Source: Guillardia theta CCMP2712 (lineage: Eukaryota; Cryptophyceae; Pyrenomonadales; Geminigeraceae). From it: DNA of 64,000 nt. This document shows positions 35,398 to 46,222 of this stretch, piece after piece. The position numbers and the translations under genes are program-made. Numbering within the stretch: the first letter of the stretch is position 1; every line of letters begins with the position of its first letter. The DNA lies in contig NW_005434650.1 of assembly GCF_000315625.1 (NCBI RefSeq), forward strand, positions 130,736 to 194,735, read 5' to 3'. The notes below the pieces were generated by a model. The model searched no databases and was not told the origin of the DNA. It saw nothing but the letters and a program-made list of their open reading frames with translations.

Positions 35398-37364
35398 ATG
35401 GCGGGGAGGCTGCGGAGGATATGGCAGGAGGCGATGGAGGAGGAGCTGCAGTACGAGGGGGAGGACGAGGAGTCTGTTAGAGTCGGCAAGTGGGTGAGGG
35501 ATGTCTGCATGTAAGTTATAGTTGCGCAGCAATGCTCCGTCAGTGATCACCGTTCATTCACCAGGTTCTGCCTCTATCTCCTTGTCTGCACTCTCGCAGT
35601 GCTTTTGGGGAACGAGAAGAACATGGCAAGGAGTGTGAACAAGTTCTGGGTGAACTTCTTCTCGAACCGGAGCTCGACAGTCAGGTGAGCTTGCTCGAAA
35701 GCCATGGCTAGTTTCAAAGTTTGTTGTTCCTTACGAGGTCCTCAGAGACCTGGATGGGCTGCAGCTGTTCATGAACGAGGTGATTGCTGGCGAGCTGATG
35801 AAGACTTCATTCCTGTACAACCGCTACGGACAACAGAACAGCTCTTACGGAGTTCTTTTCGGCAATTCGTTGATTGGGAATGCAAGGTGATTTGTGGGCT
35901 GTGACAGCCATCAGGCTAACGGCGTTGCAGCTTGCGGCAGGTGAGGGTCAAGAGCGACGCGTGCGGCTCAGTCCATGGCGCCCTTGACAACGATGGCATC
36001 CTAGCTGGCACCGAGTGCTACCCGTCATGGACCTTGGGAACGGAAGACGCCGTCTACTCCAAGAGCAAGGCTCAGAAGCCCCTACAGCCCAAGAGCTTCC
36101 ACGCCTTCACCTCCGCAGCTTCGACCGGCTCTCCCAGCTACGTCGGGAGCTTCGGCACGTACCCGGGAGGAGGCTTCGTCGCTTCGTTCGCTGTGCAAGA
36201 CACGAGCAGGATATTGCAAGAAGTTGCAGGCGCCCAATGGGTGGACCCGAAGACTCGCGCGCTCTTCTTTGAGATGTTCATGTACAGCGCCAATGACGAT
36301 CTGTTTCTTTTCTCTCAAGTCTGCTTCGAGTTCCCAGCTGGAGGCTTCGTTTTACCGTCTAGCACGGTGTACACCTACGATATCAACCGCTACAAGGCGA
36401 GCAGCATGAAGAGCAACCTCGAGTACTTCTTCTTCTTCTTATCCTTGTTGTACATCTTGAAGGAGTTCGCGGCCTTCCGTCGACAGAACATCTGGAGATA
36501 TCTTCACTTCGACTGGCCAACCCTCGAGTTGACGCTGGTGCTGCTGGTTATCATCAGCGCCGGGCTGAGAGTGTACCACTCGTACATGCTCTCAAAGATT
36601 ACTTCATCCTCGGCCATGACTGTTCTATCTGTGCAGCAGGCTGTAAGAGGAGCTGCAGTCGCGTCGGCAAATCTCGATGCTGCCTTCGGGGTCATCGCGT
36701 TTCTTCTCTGGACCAAAAGTCTGAGATACATCATGCTCACCAGGTCAACTCGTCGCTTAATGACAGCGATCTACTTCAACGTCCGCAAGATGCTGTCGTT
36801 CGCCATGATCGCTACTTTGCTCATCTACGCCTGCTCACTCACTGCTTTCATGCTGTTCGGGGCCAACCTTGACCAGTTCCAGTCGATCAACAGAAGCGGC
36901 TCCACCATCATCCAGTCGATCTTCGGCAACAAGATCTTCGCTGTCCTGGTCCATGAGACCGGCAGCGGAGGTTTCCTCTACTACTTCGGAACCATCGCGG
37001 CGATCCGCGTCTTCGTCTACAGCATCCTTGTGGCCATCGGCATCGACAGCTACAGGAAGGCGGTGCAAGGCGAGCAGACGGCGAAGAAGCCTCTGCTAGA
37101 GCTGATCCGCGGGGAGCTTGCGCGGAGACATCGGGAGTACATGACGTGAGATTGTTCTTCGCTCTTAACTTCTCTGAGGGTGTTGGATGTAGGAGGGGAT
37201 TCAAGGAGGAGGAGGAGGCGTCGGGCCTGGTGAGCCCCGTTTGTTCATTCATATGGACTGACAGCCTGGCAGAGGACGATCAACCGACGAGCTTCTTCGA
37301 ACGCGCAGCGCAAGGAGTCAGGAGCTCCCCGCGAAGCAAGATGGAAACCCTGGGGGTTGGATGA
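35398..37364 (+). CDS. Polycystin-2/TRPP-type cation channel
   Basis: Exons: 35398 onward (MAGRLRRIWQEAMEEELQYE, acidic N terminus); FCLYLLVCTLAVLLGNEKNM (first membrane helix, S1); VPYEVLRDLDGLQLFMNEVI; then from about 35930 the extracellular polycystin domain, beginning LRQVRVKSDACGS and containing ECYPSW and PGGGFVASFAVQDTSRILQE. Later helices are NLEYFFFFLSLLYILKEFAA, LELTLVLLVIISAGLRVYHS, FGVIAFLLWTKSLRYIMLTR, LSFAMIATLLIYACSLTAFM and FLYYFGTIAAIRVFVYSILV, with a pore-loop region FQSINRSGSTIIQSIFG between the last two. Two small 3' exons give an acidic segment (GFKEEEEASGL) and the end SSPRSKMETLGVG. Polycystins are calcium-permeable and common on algal cilia. Stop 37362-37364; 36 bp from the next, convergent gene. 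Confidence 0.88.
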
Positions 37365-37400
37365 CAAGGACGGCAGTAACGAGCATCTGTGATGGGCCCT

Positions 37401-40400
37401 TCACTTCGCCCAGCCGATCGCCTGCAGCCAGTAGTTCTCCGCATCGCGGATGGAGCCGGCGACGAAACTTTCTTTCTGCTTGCTGATCCTTGAGGTCAGT
37501 GCGAGCGGTTGACTGAGGCAGCAACAACCTGAGGATCGCCGACTTCTCTTCCTCTCTTGGCAGCGGATCTGCGACACGCGTCAGTCTTGTTGTGCTCGTG
37601 ACGAGCATGGCAACCCGGGTTGATGCTCCTGCTGCTGCTGCTGTCGGCCGGCTCCGGCGGTCTCCCTTGCTCGGGCATCTTGTCGCCAGGATAGTCTCTG
37701 AACCACGTCTCTGGAGAAATCTGAGCAGCTGTCAGCTGTGCGGCCCGATGCTGCCTCTCACCTGCGCTCGGAGGTTGGAAGCCAGTCGGTTACTGTGATC
37801 GAGACGGTCTTGGAGGACAGCAACCTGCGGCAGAGGTCAGCTCGACCCTCATCGCACTGCCTTCACGTGGCATCTGTGCTTCTCCTTCTCTGCCAGCAGC
37901 TCGTGTGCGAGGCTGCGGCTTGTGTCTTCCAGCTGGAAACATCTCTTCTCCGTGCCTGAGGCCAGGGTGACATTCTGGGAGGGGAGGGAGGACTCACTTG
38001 TCAGGTTCTCCTTGGCGGCGGTCAAGGCCTTCTGAAGGGCGGAGATGCGGGCTCGAAGCGCTCTGATCAAGACAGCGTTGCCCTCCCACTTGCTCTCCTC
38101 CACGTCCATGGCGAGAGGCTGTTGATCTCTGGGGAACAGGTCAGTGAGGAGAAGCGCTGCGAGGAAAGGATACCTCGGGTCCTTGTCGTGCCCATCCTCG
38201 CTGTGTGGTGCGGAGTCATTGAAGGGAAGGAAAGCTCGAGGGCTCCAGGGCTGCGGGGGGGGGAAGTCTTCAACAGGCTGCCGGATGAGTCTATTGCTCC
38301 TCCTCTGCTGGGGCACTCTCGGCCCCTCCTGCGCCTCCGAACTCAAGGCCTCCAGGGTCTCAGGGACCTGCGGGTTGATGGAGCCCGAGACAATCTCTGC
38401 AGGCACAAGGTGAGAACGAGCTGAGGTCCGGCCTCCTCCTTCACAGCACCTGCGAGTGAGCTCTGGAGCTTGATGCGCATCCCTTCCATATCGTGAGACT
38501 CAATTTCTTCCTGCCTCTGGTTCGTCAACTCCTCCACTTCCTCCTCTTCCTTCTCCTCCTCCTCGGCAAACTTGACGCACCTTGAGGGTCTTTCTGGCCT
38601 GATGCTGCGACTTCTCCCACGTCTCTTTCTCAGCCATCAGCTCCTGCAGCTTTGCCTGCCAGAGATTCAGACCAGAGGAAAGCAGAGGAGGAGCTGCAGG
38701 GAGAGAAGGAGGAGGGGAAGGAGGAGGAGCTGCACGAAAGGATGGAGGACCTCGGTCGAGGACGAGCGGCTGGTGACGGCTGCGAGCTCCTCCTCGAGTT
38801 TCTCCTTGTCAACTTTCTGCCAGCGATTTCAACTCGTTGCGAGATGACAAGCCACTCACGAGCTGGCGGTACAGCTGGGAAAACTCCTCGACGTCGCTCG
38901 TTAGCTTCTCGTTGGCCTTGACCAACTCGTCCAGCTCTGCCGCTTGACTGTGAGGAGAAGGAGCAGGGAAAGAGAAAGAGCGGGGGGAGGAGAGCGGGGG
39001 AGAAGGGAGGTACCGAACTCTCGTTGGAGGGCGAGCTCATGCAGGGTGAGCTCTTCCTTCCACTGCTGCACCATGCTCTCGTAGCTGCTGGTGACATGTT
39101 GGAGCTGAAGATGGCTATGAGAAGGAGCAATGAAAGGGACGCGAAAGAGAGGGAGGAAAGAAGGGAGAGGAGCAGGGTGAACCTGGTCACTTAAAAGAGC
39201 TTCAGCTCGTTTCAGGTCGGCGACTTCTTTTCTCATCTCATGCTTCAGACCTCGAATGATCAACTTGCTGCTCGTCATCTTGGAGGGAAGTCATTTTGAA
39301 GGAAAGAGACGACAAGAAAATCACGACAAGACAGCGTCAAGGCGACGACCTGAGAATCAAGAGTCGTCGTCGATTCTAGAACTTTCTCTTTCATCTCCGA
39401 TAGCAGCACATCGAAATTCTCGACGAATCTGTTGTCTTCCACCCGTTGATGTTCGATGAAGTTGAGACAGAAGGAGAGCCTGTCTTCAAACTCTTGTATC
39501 TTCCTCGCTATATCCTCTTCGTCCATGGGCTGGCCCCTCGGTGCTACCTCTCCTCCTCCTCTCCTCTTCTCTCCCTCCCCACCCAGCAGTTGGACTGACG
39601 TATCTTCCTCACTTGAAATGTCTTCACGCTTCGGGTTTGCGTCCATTTCCGACGAGGGAGAGGAGGAGTATCGAGCAGAGAAGCACAGGCTGGTGCTCTT
39701 TCCATTGCCTCCCGTAACTACCGTCCCGTCCAAGTCGCGCACGACGTGCCAAGTCTGCGCGGGGGTGAGCCGAGCAGGGGCAGGCCGAGGTGACCTGGTC
39801 GAGCTGAGCCCCAGGAGCGAGACTGATGAGCACTTGACCTACGCAGCCGAACTCGCTGTTGATGACGGAGAGGAGGAGAGTGACCTGAGAGTCAAGGTGA
39901 GAGAGGAGTAGGGAGGGGAACTTGGGGAGGTAGGAGAGAGAGCCAGGAAAAGAGAAGGAGGATAGAGAAGATAACGGGTTATGAGGAGGAAGGAAAAGGT
40001 GGATAAGGAAGGGGAGAACAGGGGAGGGGGCATGGCAGTACCTCTCTACCGTCAAGCGGGAAGGGTTTCTCAAACGGCTCATTGCAAACGTCGGTGACGG
40101 TCAGGGTCTCGTTGAATTCAACGTGATCGAGAGATGACCGAACCTGCAAAGGGAAACGTAAGAAGATGACGGGAGAATGTAGAGGCTACCGAGAGACTAT
40201 AGGGACATAAAGATATAGAGGCTATAGAGATATAGAGGCTATAGAGATATAGAGGCTATAGATAGAGGCTATAGATAGAGGCTATAGAGACTGTAGATAC
40301 TACGTTCGTTTGATCAGTCAATCCAGATAGAGACGTTCAGGGCGTGACAAACACAGATACATACATACAACGCGATCAATCTTCATCAAGAGCGGGGGAT

Positions 40401-41805
40401 GAAGGTATCACAGACCTTCTTGGTAGTCAGCTGAGGGCGAACGTCGTAGATGACTTGCTCAGACTCGAGAGAGACCCCGTGAGGAGAAGATCGACCTGCC
40501 ATGTTGTGGTCATCACTCTGAGGGGGGAGCAGGCGACTCAAAAACCTCTGGAGGGCAGCGTATGTCTTAGCGAGACGTCACGGGAATGGCGGATGGTGTG
40601 AGAGGACAGGACGCTGACGGCACAACAAACTTCTCCCTAGGAGGCATCAAGTGAGCTCATGGCATCAGCTTCACTCCCTTGCACTCACTGGCTTCACAAG
40701 CTTGCAGGGTCGGTTGCGAACTCCGACGATGGACAAGGAGATGGCCCAAGGGACGACAGCCGGAGGGACCGACGCCTGCAGCCACATGAGCCCTCACACC
40801 ATCAACGAGCCGCAGGATCACCGGAGGATGACTAGTCGCTCGCTGACCTGCTTGCGCTCCTTCAGCCTCCATGCCATGAGAGTCTCTCCTGGTCTCTCTG
40901 CCGCACCAAGTTCAACCTCACACGCGACCCTCTCACACCCTCCCCTCCGACCTCAGCACATCGCCGAAGGACTCCAGGCGATCCCTGAGAGAGTCTAGCT
41001 GCTCGAACATGACGAGAATCTGCTAAGGATGAGGGCAAATAAAGAGGCGTCGCTGCCCGTGACCTGCTTCTTGTCTCGAGCACAGGACCTGGTTGTGCGG
41101 CTGACTTGGCCCAAAGTCTCTTCAATAACCTGACAAAGAGCGAGGGTGAGTAGTGAAGGAGCAAGAGAAGCTCACCTGCTCTGACGACGAGATCCGAGTC
41201 TCAACATCAGCGAAGAAGGACAGCTGTACATCATCTCTCAACTCTCTCCCTCCTCGTTATGCCACACCATCACCTTCGTCTCCAAGAACTCGACTTGCCT
41301 CGCAAGCTCTTGGTTCTTCTCCTCCGCTACTCTCAGCTGCATCAGACCGTAAGTCTCAATGACTGTCTCCTCATGTCATCACCGAAGCTGCGAGCGAGTC
41401 AAGCTCCTCCCGATCATCGTTGACGAGAGCTGCGTACTCACAAACGTTCCCCTCTTTCACCTTGAGCAAACATTGAGACATGTCGGATGCCAGCACATCT
41501 AGCCCTTGCTCAAGACTCGCCATGCCCAGAGCTAGCTGCACCTCTTCCTCTTCGTTCCTTGCGGCATGTCGCAGCTTTGACTCGAGCATGGCCAGCCCCT
41601 TGGCTGTCCTTCGAATGAGTGCATGGCCATTGGGGTCTTCGGCATCGAGGTAGTCAAGAACGAACTCGAGATGATCGATCGGATCTGCGGGGGTTCCATG
41701 CTCTGGCAGCTGATGGCACATGAGGAGACGACGAGACGCTCTCGCTGCCAGCGCTTCCAGTTGCTGCCATGAGCGCCCCCGCCCACCTGCCGCCGCCCCC
41801 GACAT
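37401..41805 (-). CDS. Large coiled-coil protein with a C2 domain
   Basis: Minus-strand exons I could connect: MSGAAAGGRGRSWQQLEALA from 41805; coiled coil LRVAEEKNQELARQVEFLET after a 54-nt intron; DDVQLSFFADVETRISSSEQ; EETLGQVSRTTRSCARDKKQ; QLDSLRDRLESFGDVL; RLAKTYAALQRFLSRLLPPQ. A C2 domain follows: EQVIYDVRPQLTTKK, RSSLDHVEFNETLTVTDVCN, VTLLLSVINSEFGCVGQVLI, TWHVVRDLDGTVVTGGNGKS. Then come long coiled coils (IARKIQEFEDRLSFCLNFIE, LKHEMRKEVADLKRAEALLS, KWEGNAVLIRALRARISALQ) and a final VAGSIRDAENYWLQAIGWAK, stop 37401-37403. The C2-plus-coiled-coil plan recalls ciliary transition-zone proteins, but no specific family is assigned. A split into two genes near 39600-40000 cannot be excluded. 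Confidence 0.65.
40197..40300. repeat. TATAGAG(GC/AT) tandem repeat in intron
   Basis: Units such as ATATAGAGGCTATAGAG repeat with small indels between two exons of the coiled-coil C2 gene. It lies in an intron by position. Confidence 0.8.
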
Positions 41806-42147
41806 GGATTGACAACACTCGCATATAAGTAATATATAATTGTACCAATAATTAGTTTACTGTTGTTTTTCGAAACTATAAACAGTAATAATATAAAAAT
41901 ATATTTAGTACCAAGTAGTAGTGGAAAAAGTTTTATTCTCAAAGGGTTTTGATGGCGTTCATGCCGCGAGACGTAGTGGAGCAAGGGAATGGAAAGCCAT
42001 GGCAGGGAAGGGGAATCGAAGAAATGGAAGGAAAGGAAGGAAAGGGCAGGATAAGAAGACAATGTAGCGAGAGGAGGGAGCAAGGAATGAGGGAGGGAAC
42101 GAGAGAGGGAAGAGAGGAGCCCTGGAGCACGGCAACTTGGGATAGAA
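41806..42147. other. Short head-to-head promoter region
   Basis: AT-rich to about 41940 (ATATAAGTAATATATAATTG close to the minus-strand gene start), then GGAAGGAAAGG purine stretches to 42120. It separates the coiled-coil C2 gene and the TMEM50 gene. It lacks both recurring sequence classes; no gene seen. Confidence 0.5.
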
Positions 42148-43216
42148 ATGGATTGCGAGGAGCTTGTTTGGGAGCCATGCAAGAAGGATTGTCAAGATGA
42201 GTATGCGTTAGAGACAGCCATGCAATCCATGGGGTGTAGCTTAACAGGCCATGTCAATGAGTTTGAAATTGACCTAGGAGAAGTTGTCTTTGCAGAACTT
42301 TGTGATTTGTTCATGTCAACTCTTTCCACGATGAAGAACTGATGATCCACGTCTGATCTTGCAGATCTTCGGAATGTTCATCACGGCAAACATAGAGGTG
42401 CAGCGTCGACAACTCGCGTTACTAGCCGGAGCGTTCTTCGGGGTGGGTTGGTTGGTATTCATCGATTCCCTGCTTCAGTTCAACCGCTGCTGGGATCAGC
42501 TGGACTACGGGGACCCCTGCAGCTGGGGACCTGCTCCTCTCAACGCGACTTCCAAGTATGTGCACACGCCTGACTCGCCCCCGCCCTCCTTCAACCCGTT
42601 TCCCCCCTGGCCAGGAGGCGGAGGGCAACCCACCACTACCCCGGAGCCCGTCACGCACAAGGGCTGGTCGGGGCTGGACGGCAAGTACAAGCTCGTCTAC
42701 ATCCCCGGGGTAGCCTGCTGCCTTGCTCTACCGCCATCCTCACGCCCCGCAGATCATCGCCCTCGTCTCCCTCTTCTTCGTCAACACCGTCAACGTGCGG
42801 GACCTCAGTGAAGACACGACGGAGGTAGCTGAAGGCGCTTCCCCCGTCGCCCTCAAGGTCCGTCCCTGTCAGCTCGACCTGCTCTCACACTCTCTCCCTC
42901 CTCCGCAGGTGTGGCTCTTCACCGGGATGATCATCGGCTTCACCTCCATCGCCCTCTCCATCTGGGTATACGCCGACCTCTTCTCTCGCAGCCCCAACAT
43001 CCAAGACGACCCGGTCTGACTCTCCTCTCCTCCCTCGCGACTCCTCCTGACAGCCGCAGGCCCTTGCTGCCATGATCCAGACCATCTTCATCGCCATCGC
43101 CTCCTACGTCTTCTTCATCGCTCGTTCCATCGGTAACTCGTCATGCTCTGCTTCTAGCCTCACACTGGCTTGACACAGGCGGGCACGAGCTCTGGGGAAC
43201 AGACCCCCTGCTGTAA
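42148..43216 (+). CDS. TMEM50-family four-helix membrane protein
   Basis: The main exon (42367 onward) gives IEVQRRQLALLAGAFFGVGW and LVFIDSLLQFNRCWDQLDYG, then a Pro/Gly-rich loop not usual in the family (SPPPSFNPFPPWPGGGGQPT). Later exons: IIALVSLFFVNTVNVRDLSE, VWLFTGMIIGFTSIALSIWV, ALAAMIQTIFIAIASYVFFI and GHELWGTDPLL, stop 43214-43216. The R....A...G..F..GW....D start, the WLF.G.....S...S.W helix and the end GHELWG match TMEM50A/B, small ER or Golgi membrane proteins. The first exon, probably MDCEELVWEPCKKDCQ at 42148, is tentative; ATG 42373 is an alternative. Confidence 0.75.
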
Positions 43217-43249
43217 GGCTACCAGGAGAGCGAGCGGGAGCAGGAGGAA

Positions 43250-45893
43250 CTAACTTACTGTACAATAGAGACAAACAAAAGCGTCTGCTATCCTCTCTTC
43301 CTGCTCCACTTGTCTTCCATTGGCGGGATCTCCAACTTCACCCCGAGCGCCTGTCGCATGCTCATCGCAAGAAGCAGCAGCAGAGGGTTGCGACCTTGAG
43401 AGCAATCGACTTGTTCGCCCATCGCTCCATGTACCTGCTCCTCCTGTTACACCAGCAGCCACACGCTCCTGCAACCTCTTCCAGATGAGCCGCTTGCACT
43501 CCCAGTCCTTCCCCGCACCGTCAGCAGCTAGCAGGGCAAGAGAAGCAGCGTCACCTTGGCGAGCTTCAGCGCTGTCATGCCGGTCATGTCCTTGACGGTG
43601 AAGTCAGCTTCGAACGTGACCCCAAGGTTGGGGTCGCGACATCGCGTGTAGAGAAGCGTCTGCTGGCTGCATCAGCTCGAGAGGCTTGCGGACAAGATGA
43701 TTTCCTCCAGCGCGCTGCTCGCCCCCACCATGGCAGCGATGTGAACGGGAGTGCGAAAGTAACTATCCTTGAAGTTGGAGTCTGCGAAGCTGGGGAGATG
43801 AGGGAGAGGAGAAGGAGAGGAGAGGGAAAGGAGAGGGAGAGGAGAGGAGAGGGGGAGGAGAGGAGAGGGAGAGGAGAGGAGAGGGAGAGGAGAGGAGAGG
43901 GAGAGGAGAGGAGAGGGAGAGGAGAGGAGAGGAGAGGGAGAGGAATCAATTGAGTCGAGTTCAGCAGAAAAGATACTTTTCGATCAGGAGCTTGCAGCAG
44001 GGAGCTGAGCCAGCCTTCGCAGCGTAGTGGAGAGGAGTCTGATCTCCATCCACCTGATTTCGGTTGAGAAGCGTGCGAGGATAAGTCAAGGGTGAGGAAA
44101 CGGAGCTATCTAGCTTCACCTCTCCATATGCAGCGATTTTCTTGTTCACCACTAGCTGATTCCTGTCAGGCAGGGAGGGAGGGCTCTGTCAGACTCAGGC
44201 AAATCCGAACAAGGATGAAAGGTGGATCAAAGAAGGATGAAAGAAGGATCAAAGAAGGATCAAAGAAGGATCAAAGAAGGATCAAAGAAGGATCAAAGAA
44301 GGATGAAAGAAGGATGAAAGAAGGATCAAAGAAGGATCAAAGAAGGATCAAAGAAGGATGAAAGAAGGATGAAAGAAGGATGAAAGAAGGATCAAAGAAG
44401 GATCAAAGAAGGATCAAAGAAGGATCAAAGAAGGATCAAAGAAGGATCAAAGAAGGATCGCTGCAAGTACTTTGAGTCCATTGAGATGTCCTGACTCGGC
44501 GTGCTGAAGTTGGGGTTCGCTCCAGCCTTGAGCAGTACCAACACGCCCTGCTCGATCCCCGCCAGAGCCGCGCAGTGCAGAGCTGTCTCTCCTGCCCGCG
44601 ACATTCTTTGCACGTCAGCGCTGTACATAAGGAGGGATTCGATGATGTCGCTGTGGCCAGCCTTGGCCGCGAGGAGGAGTGCGCTGTTCCCTGACCCAGT
44701 CTTCATCTCCACGTCCGCCGGCTCTTCGTCGTTGGTCCCGCTCAGGAGGACGCGCAGGAGCTTGAGGTTTCCGTCCATGCAGCAGAACAGCAGTGGCTCC
44801 GTATCCCACGTGCACACACAGTCGTCGCCAGTGGTGTAGAGAGTCTTGTCGTGAAGCTGCAAGCACGTGATCACGCTCGAGTGGCCCCCCAGCACTCGCT
44901 CCCTCTGCCCGGTCTTGACGTTGAATTGCACCGACACCATGCCCGTCCCCGCGTACACCCGTCCGTCCTCCCCCCACAGCGCCTTCACAGCTCCAGTATG
45001 GCACGTGAAAGAGCGAATGCCCTCCCCACTCTCCGAGTCGCAATGCAGGATTGTTGATCCTGCCCCCACAAACAGTTGCCCGTCGGTCTGCACGAACATG
45101 GCGTAGAGCGGCTGTGTGTCGAAGCGGAGGACGCGCTTGCAGGAGCCTGTCTGAGGCTCCCAGACCCTCACGGTCTTGTCGGCAGAGCAGGTGAACAACT
45201 CGGCAGGAAGCTCGACGAGCTCGTGGATGGAAGCTTTCTCAGACTTCTTTCTGAGCTGCATGCCTGTGATGTTGTCCTTGTGGTCGTGCGAGTCCCATGC
45301 CATCTCGCCATCTTTGATTCGCCATGCTCTCAGCACCTTGTCTGACGTGACCGTGAAGAACAGATGCTCGCATACCTCCACCAGCAGCACTATCCCTGCC
45401 CGAAACCTCGGGTTCTCATCGCCATACTCCAGCTCGTACTCTTTCACACACTGCCCCGTCGCCACGTCCCATCGCCGGACTGTCCCATCGTAAGATCCCG
45501 TGTACATGAACCATCGGCTGTGTCCCTTGATCCCCTTGGCCTCCTCGGCCTCCTCCGTCTCAACCGCTACCCTGAGGGAGAACACGAATGACCTGTGCCC
45601 TCGATATACAAACAGACACTCTCCCGTTTCAGCATTGAAGCATCGAGCCGTGTGATCGTATCCTCCTGTGAAGATGTATGTAGTCTTGAGGTTCTCTCCC
45701 TATCACCATCCATGCCTATCACAACAGGATCCCGCACAAGCTGCCATCTTACCGCATCAGTGGCGTCGTCAATCACTTGCATACAGTTGATGCTGTTGAC
45801 ATGCCCGCGGTACCGTGCGACCTGTACTCGACTACAGTAAGCCAACATGCTCCCCTCCTCCCTCCCCTCCCACCTCCTCTCCCCTCCATCCAT
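43250..45893 (-). CDS. WD40-repeat protein with C-terminal ankyrin repeats
   Basis: The N terminus is from Met 45893 or more likely Met 45848 (MLAYCSRVQVARYRGHVNSI). WD40 blades include YIFTGGYDHTARCFNAETGE, YTGSYDGTVRRWDVATGQCV, FTVTSDKVLRAWRIKDGEMA, FTCSADKTVRVWEPQTGSCK, VLGGHSSVITCLQLHDKTLY and TTGDDCVCTWDTEPLLF. Ankyrin units follow: SGNSALLLAAKAGHSDIIES, AGETALHCAALAGIEQGVLV and, after an intron full of an 11-bp repeat, DGDQTPLHYAAKAGSAPCCK, then YFRTPVHIAAMVGASSALEE and DMTGMTALKLAK. The C-terminal end near 43250 is less certain. Fusion of a propeller to ankyrin repeats suggests a scaffold; no catalytic part is visible. Confidence 0.8.
43800..43940 (-). repeat. GAGAGG / CCTCTC minisatellite in intron
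   Basis: GGAGAGGAGAGGGA units about 30 nt downstream (in gene sense) of the 5' splice site after KLLIEK. Purine on plus, pyrimidine on the gene strand; the acceptor follows at about 43785. Confidence 0.88.
44213..44460 (-). repeat. 11-bp tandem array with two alternating variants, in intron
   Basis: About 22 copies of AAGGATCAAAG or AAGGATGAAAG. The C and G variants form runs (about 5 C, 2 G, 3 C, 3 G, 6-7 C). It starts within about 10 bp of the 5' splice site of an intron in the WD40-ankyrin gene. The Lys/Glu/Arg frames across it are artefacts. Confidence 0.92.
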
Positions 45894-45939
45894 CTTCTTA
45901 CGTTGCTTTCGCTCGGTCCCGACATGGTCTCATCTCAGC

Positions 45940-46095
45940 ATCTCAACTACCCACCCGTGAATCACCCACCTTTTGGGTATACTACACTACCCCCATGTTT
46001 CCCATGTAGTACCCCTGGTCTTCAAGTAGTAAACTTTCACTACCCGTCCTCGCCCGCTACGCCTCCCCACCCACCCCAACCCCACAAAAACTTGC
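45940..46095 (-). other. Short TACCC-rich tract in ATG7 / WD40-ankyrin promoter
   Basis: CTACCCACCC, CACCCACC, CTACCCCCATG, AGTACCCCTGG, CTACCCGTCC on the plus strand, between the two divergent genes. C- and CTC-rich sequence continues to the ATG7 start at 46223. Confidence 0.6.
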
Positions 46096-46222
46096 CTGCT
46101 CCTCGTTGTTCCCCTTCCTCCGAGCTTCGCACTCCTCCTCCCCCCTTCCCCCTCCCTCCCCCCTCGCTCGCTCATCCTCTTCCTACTCTTCCCATCTCCC
46201 GCGACTCCGACGACAGCTGACC

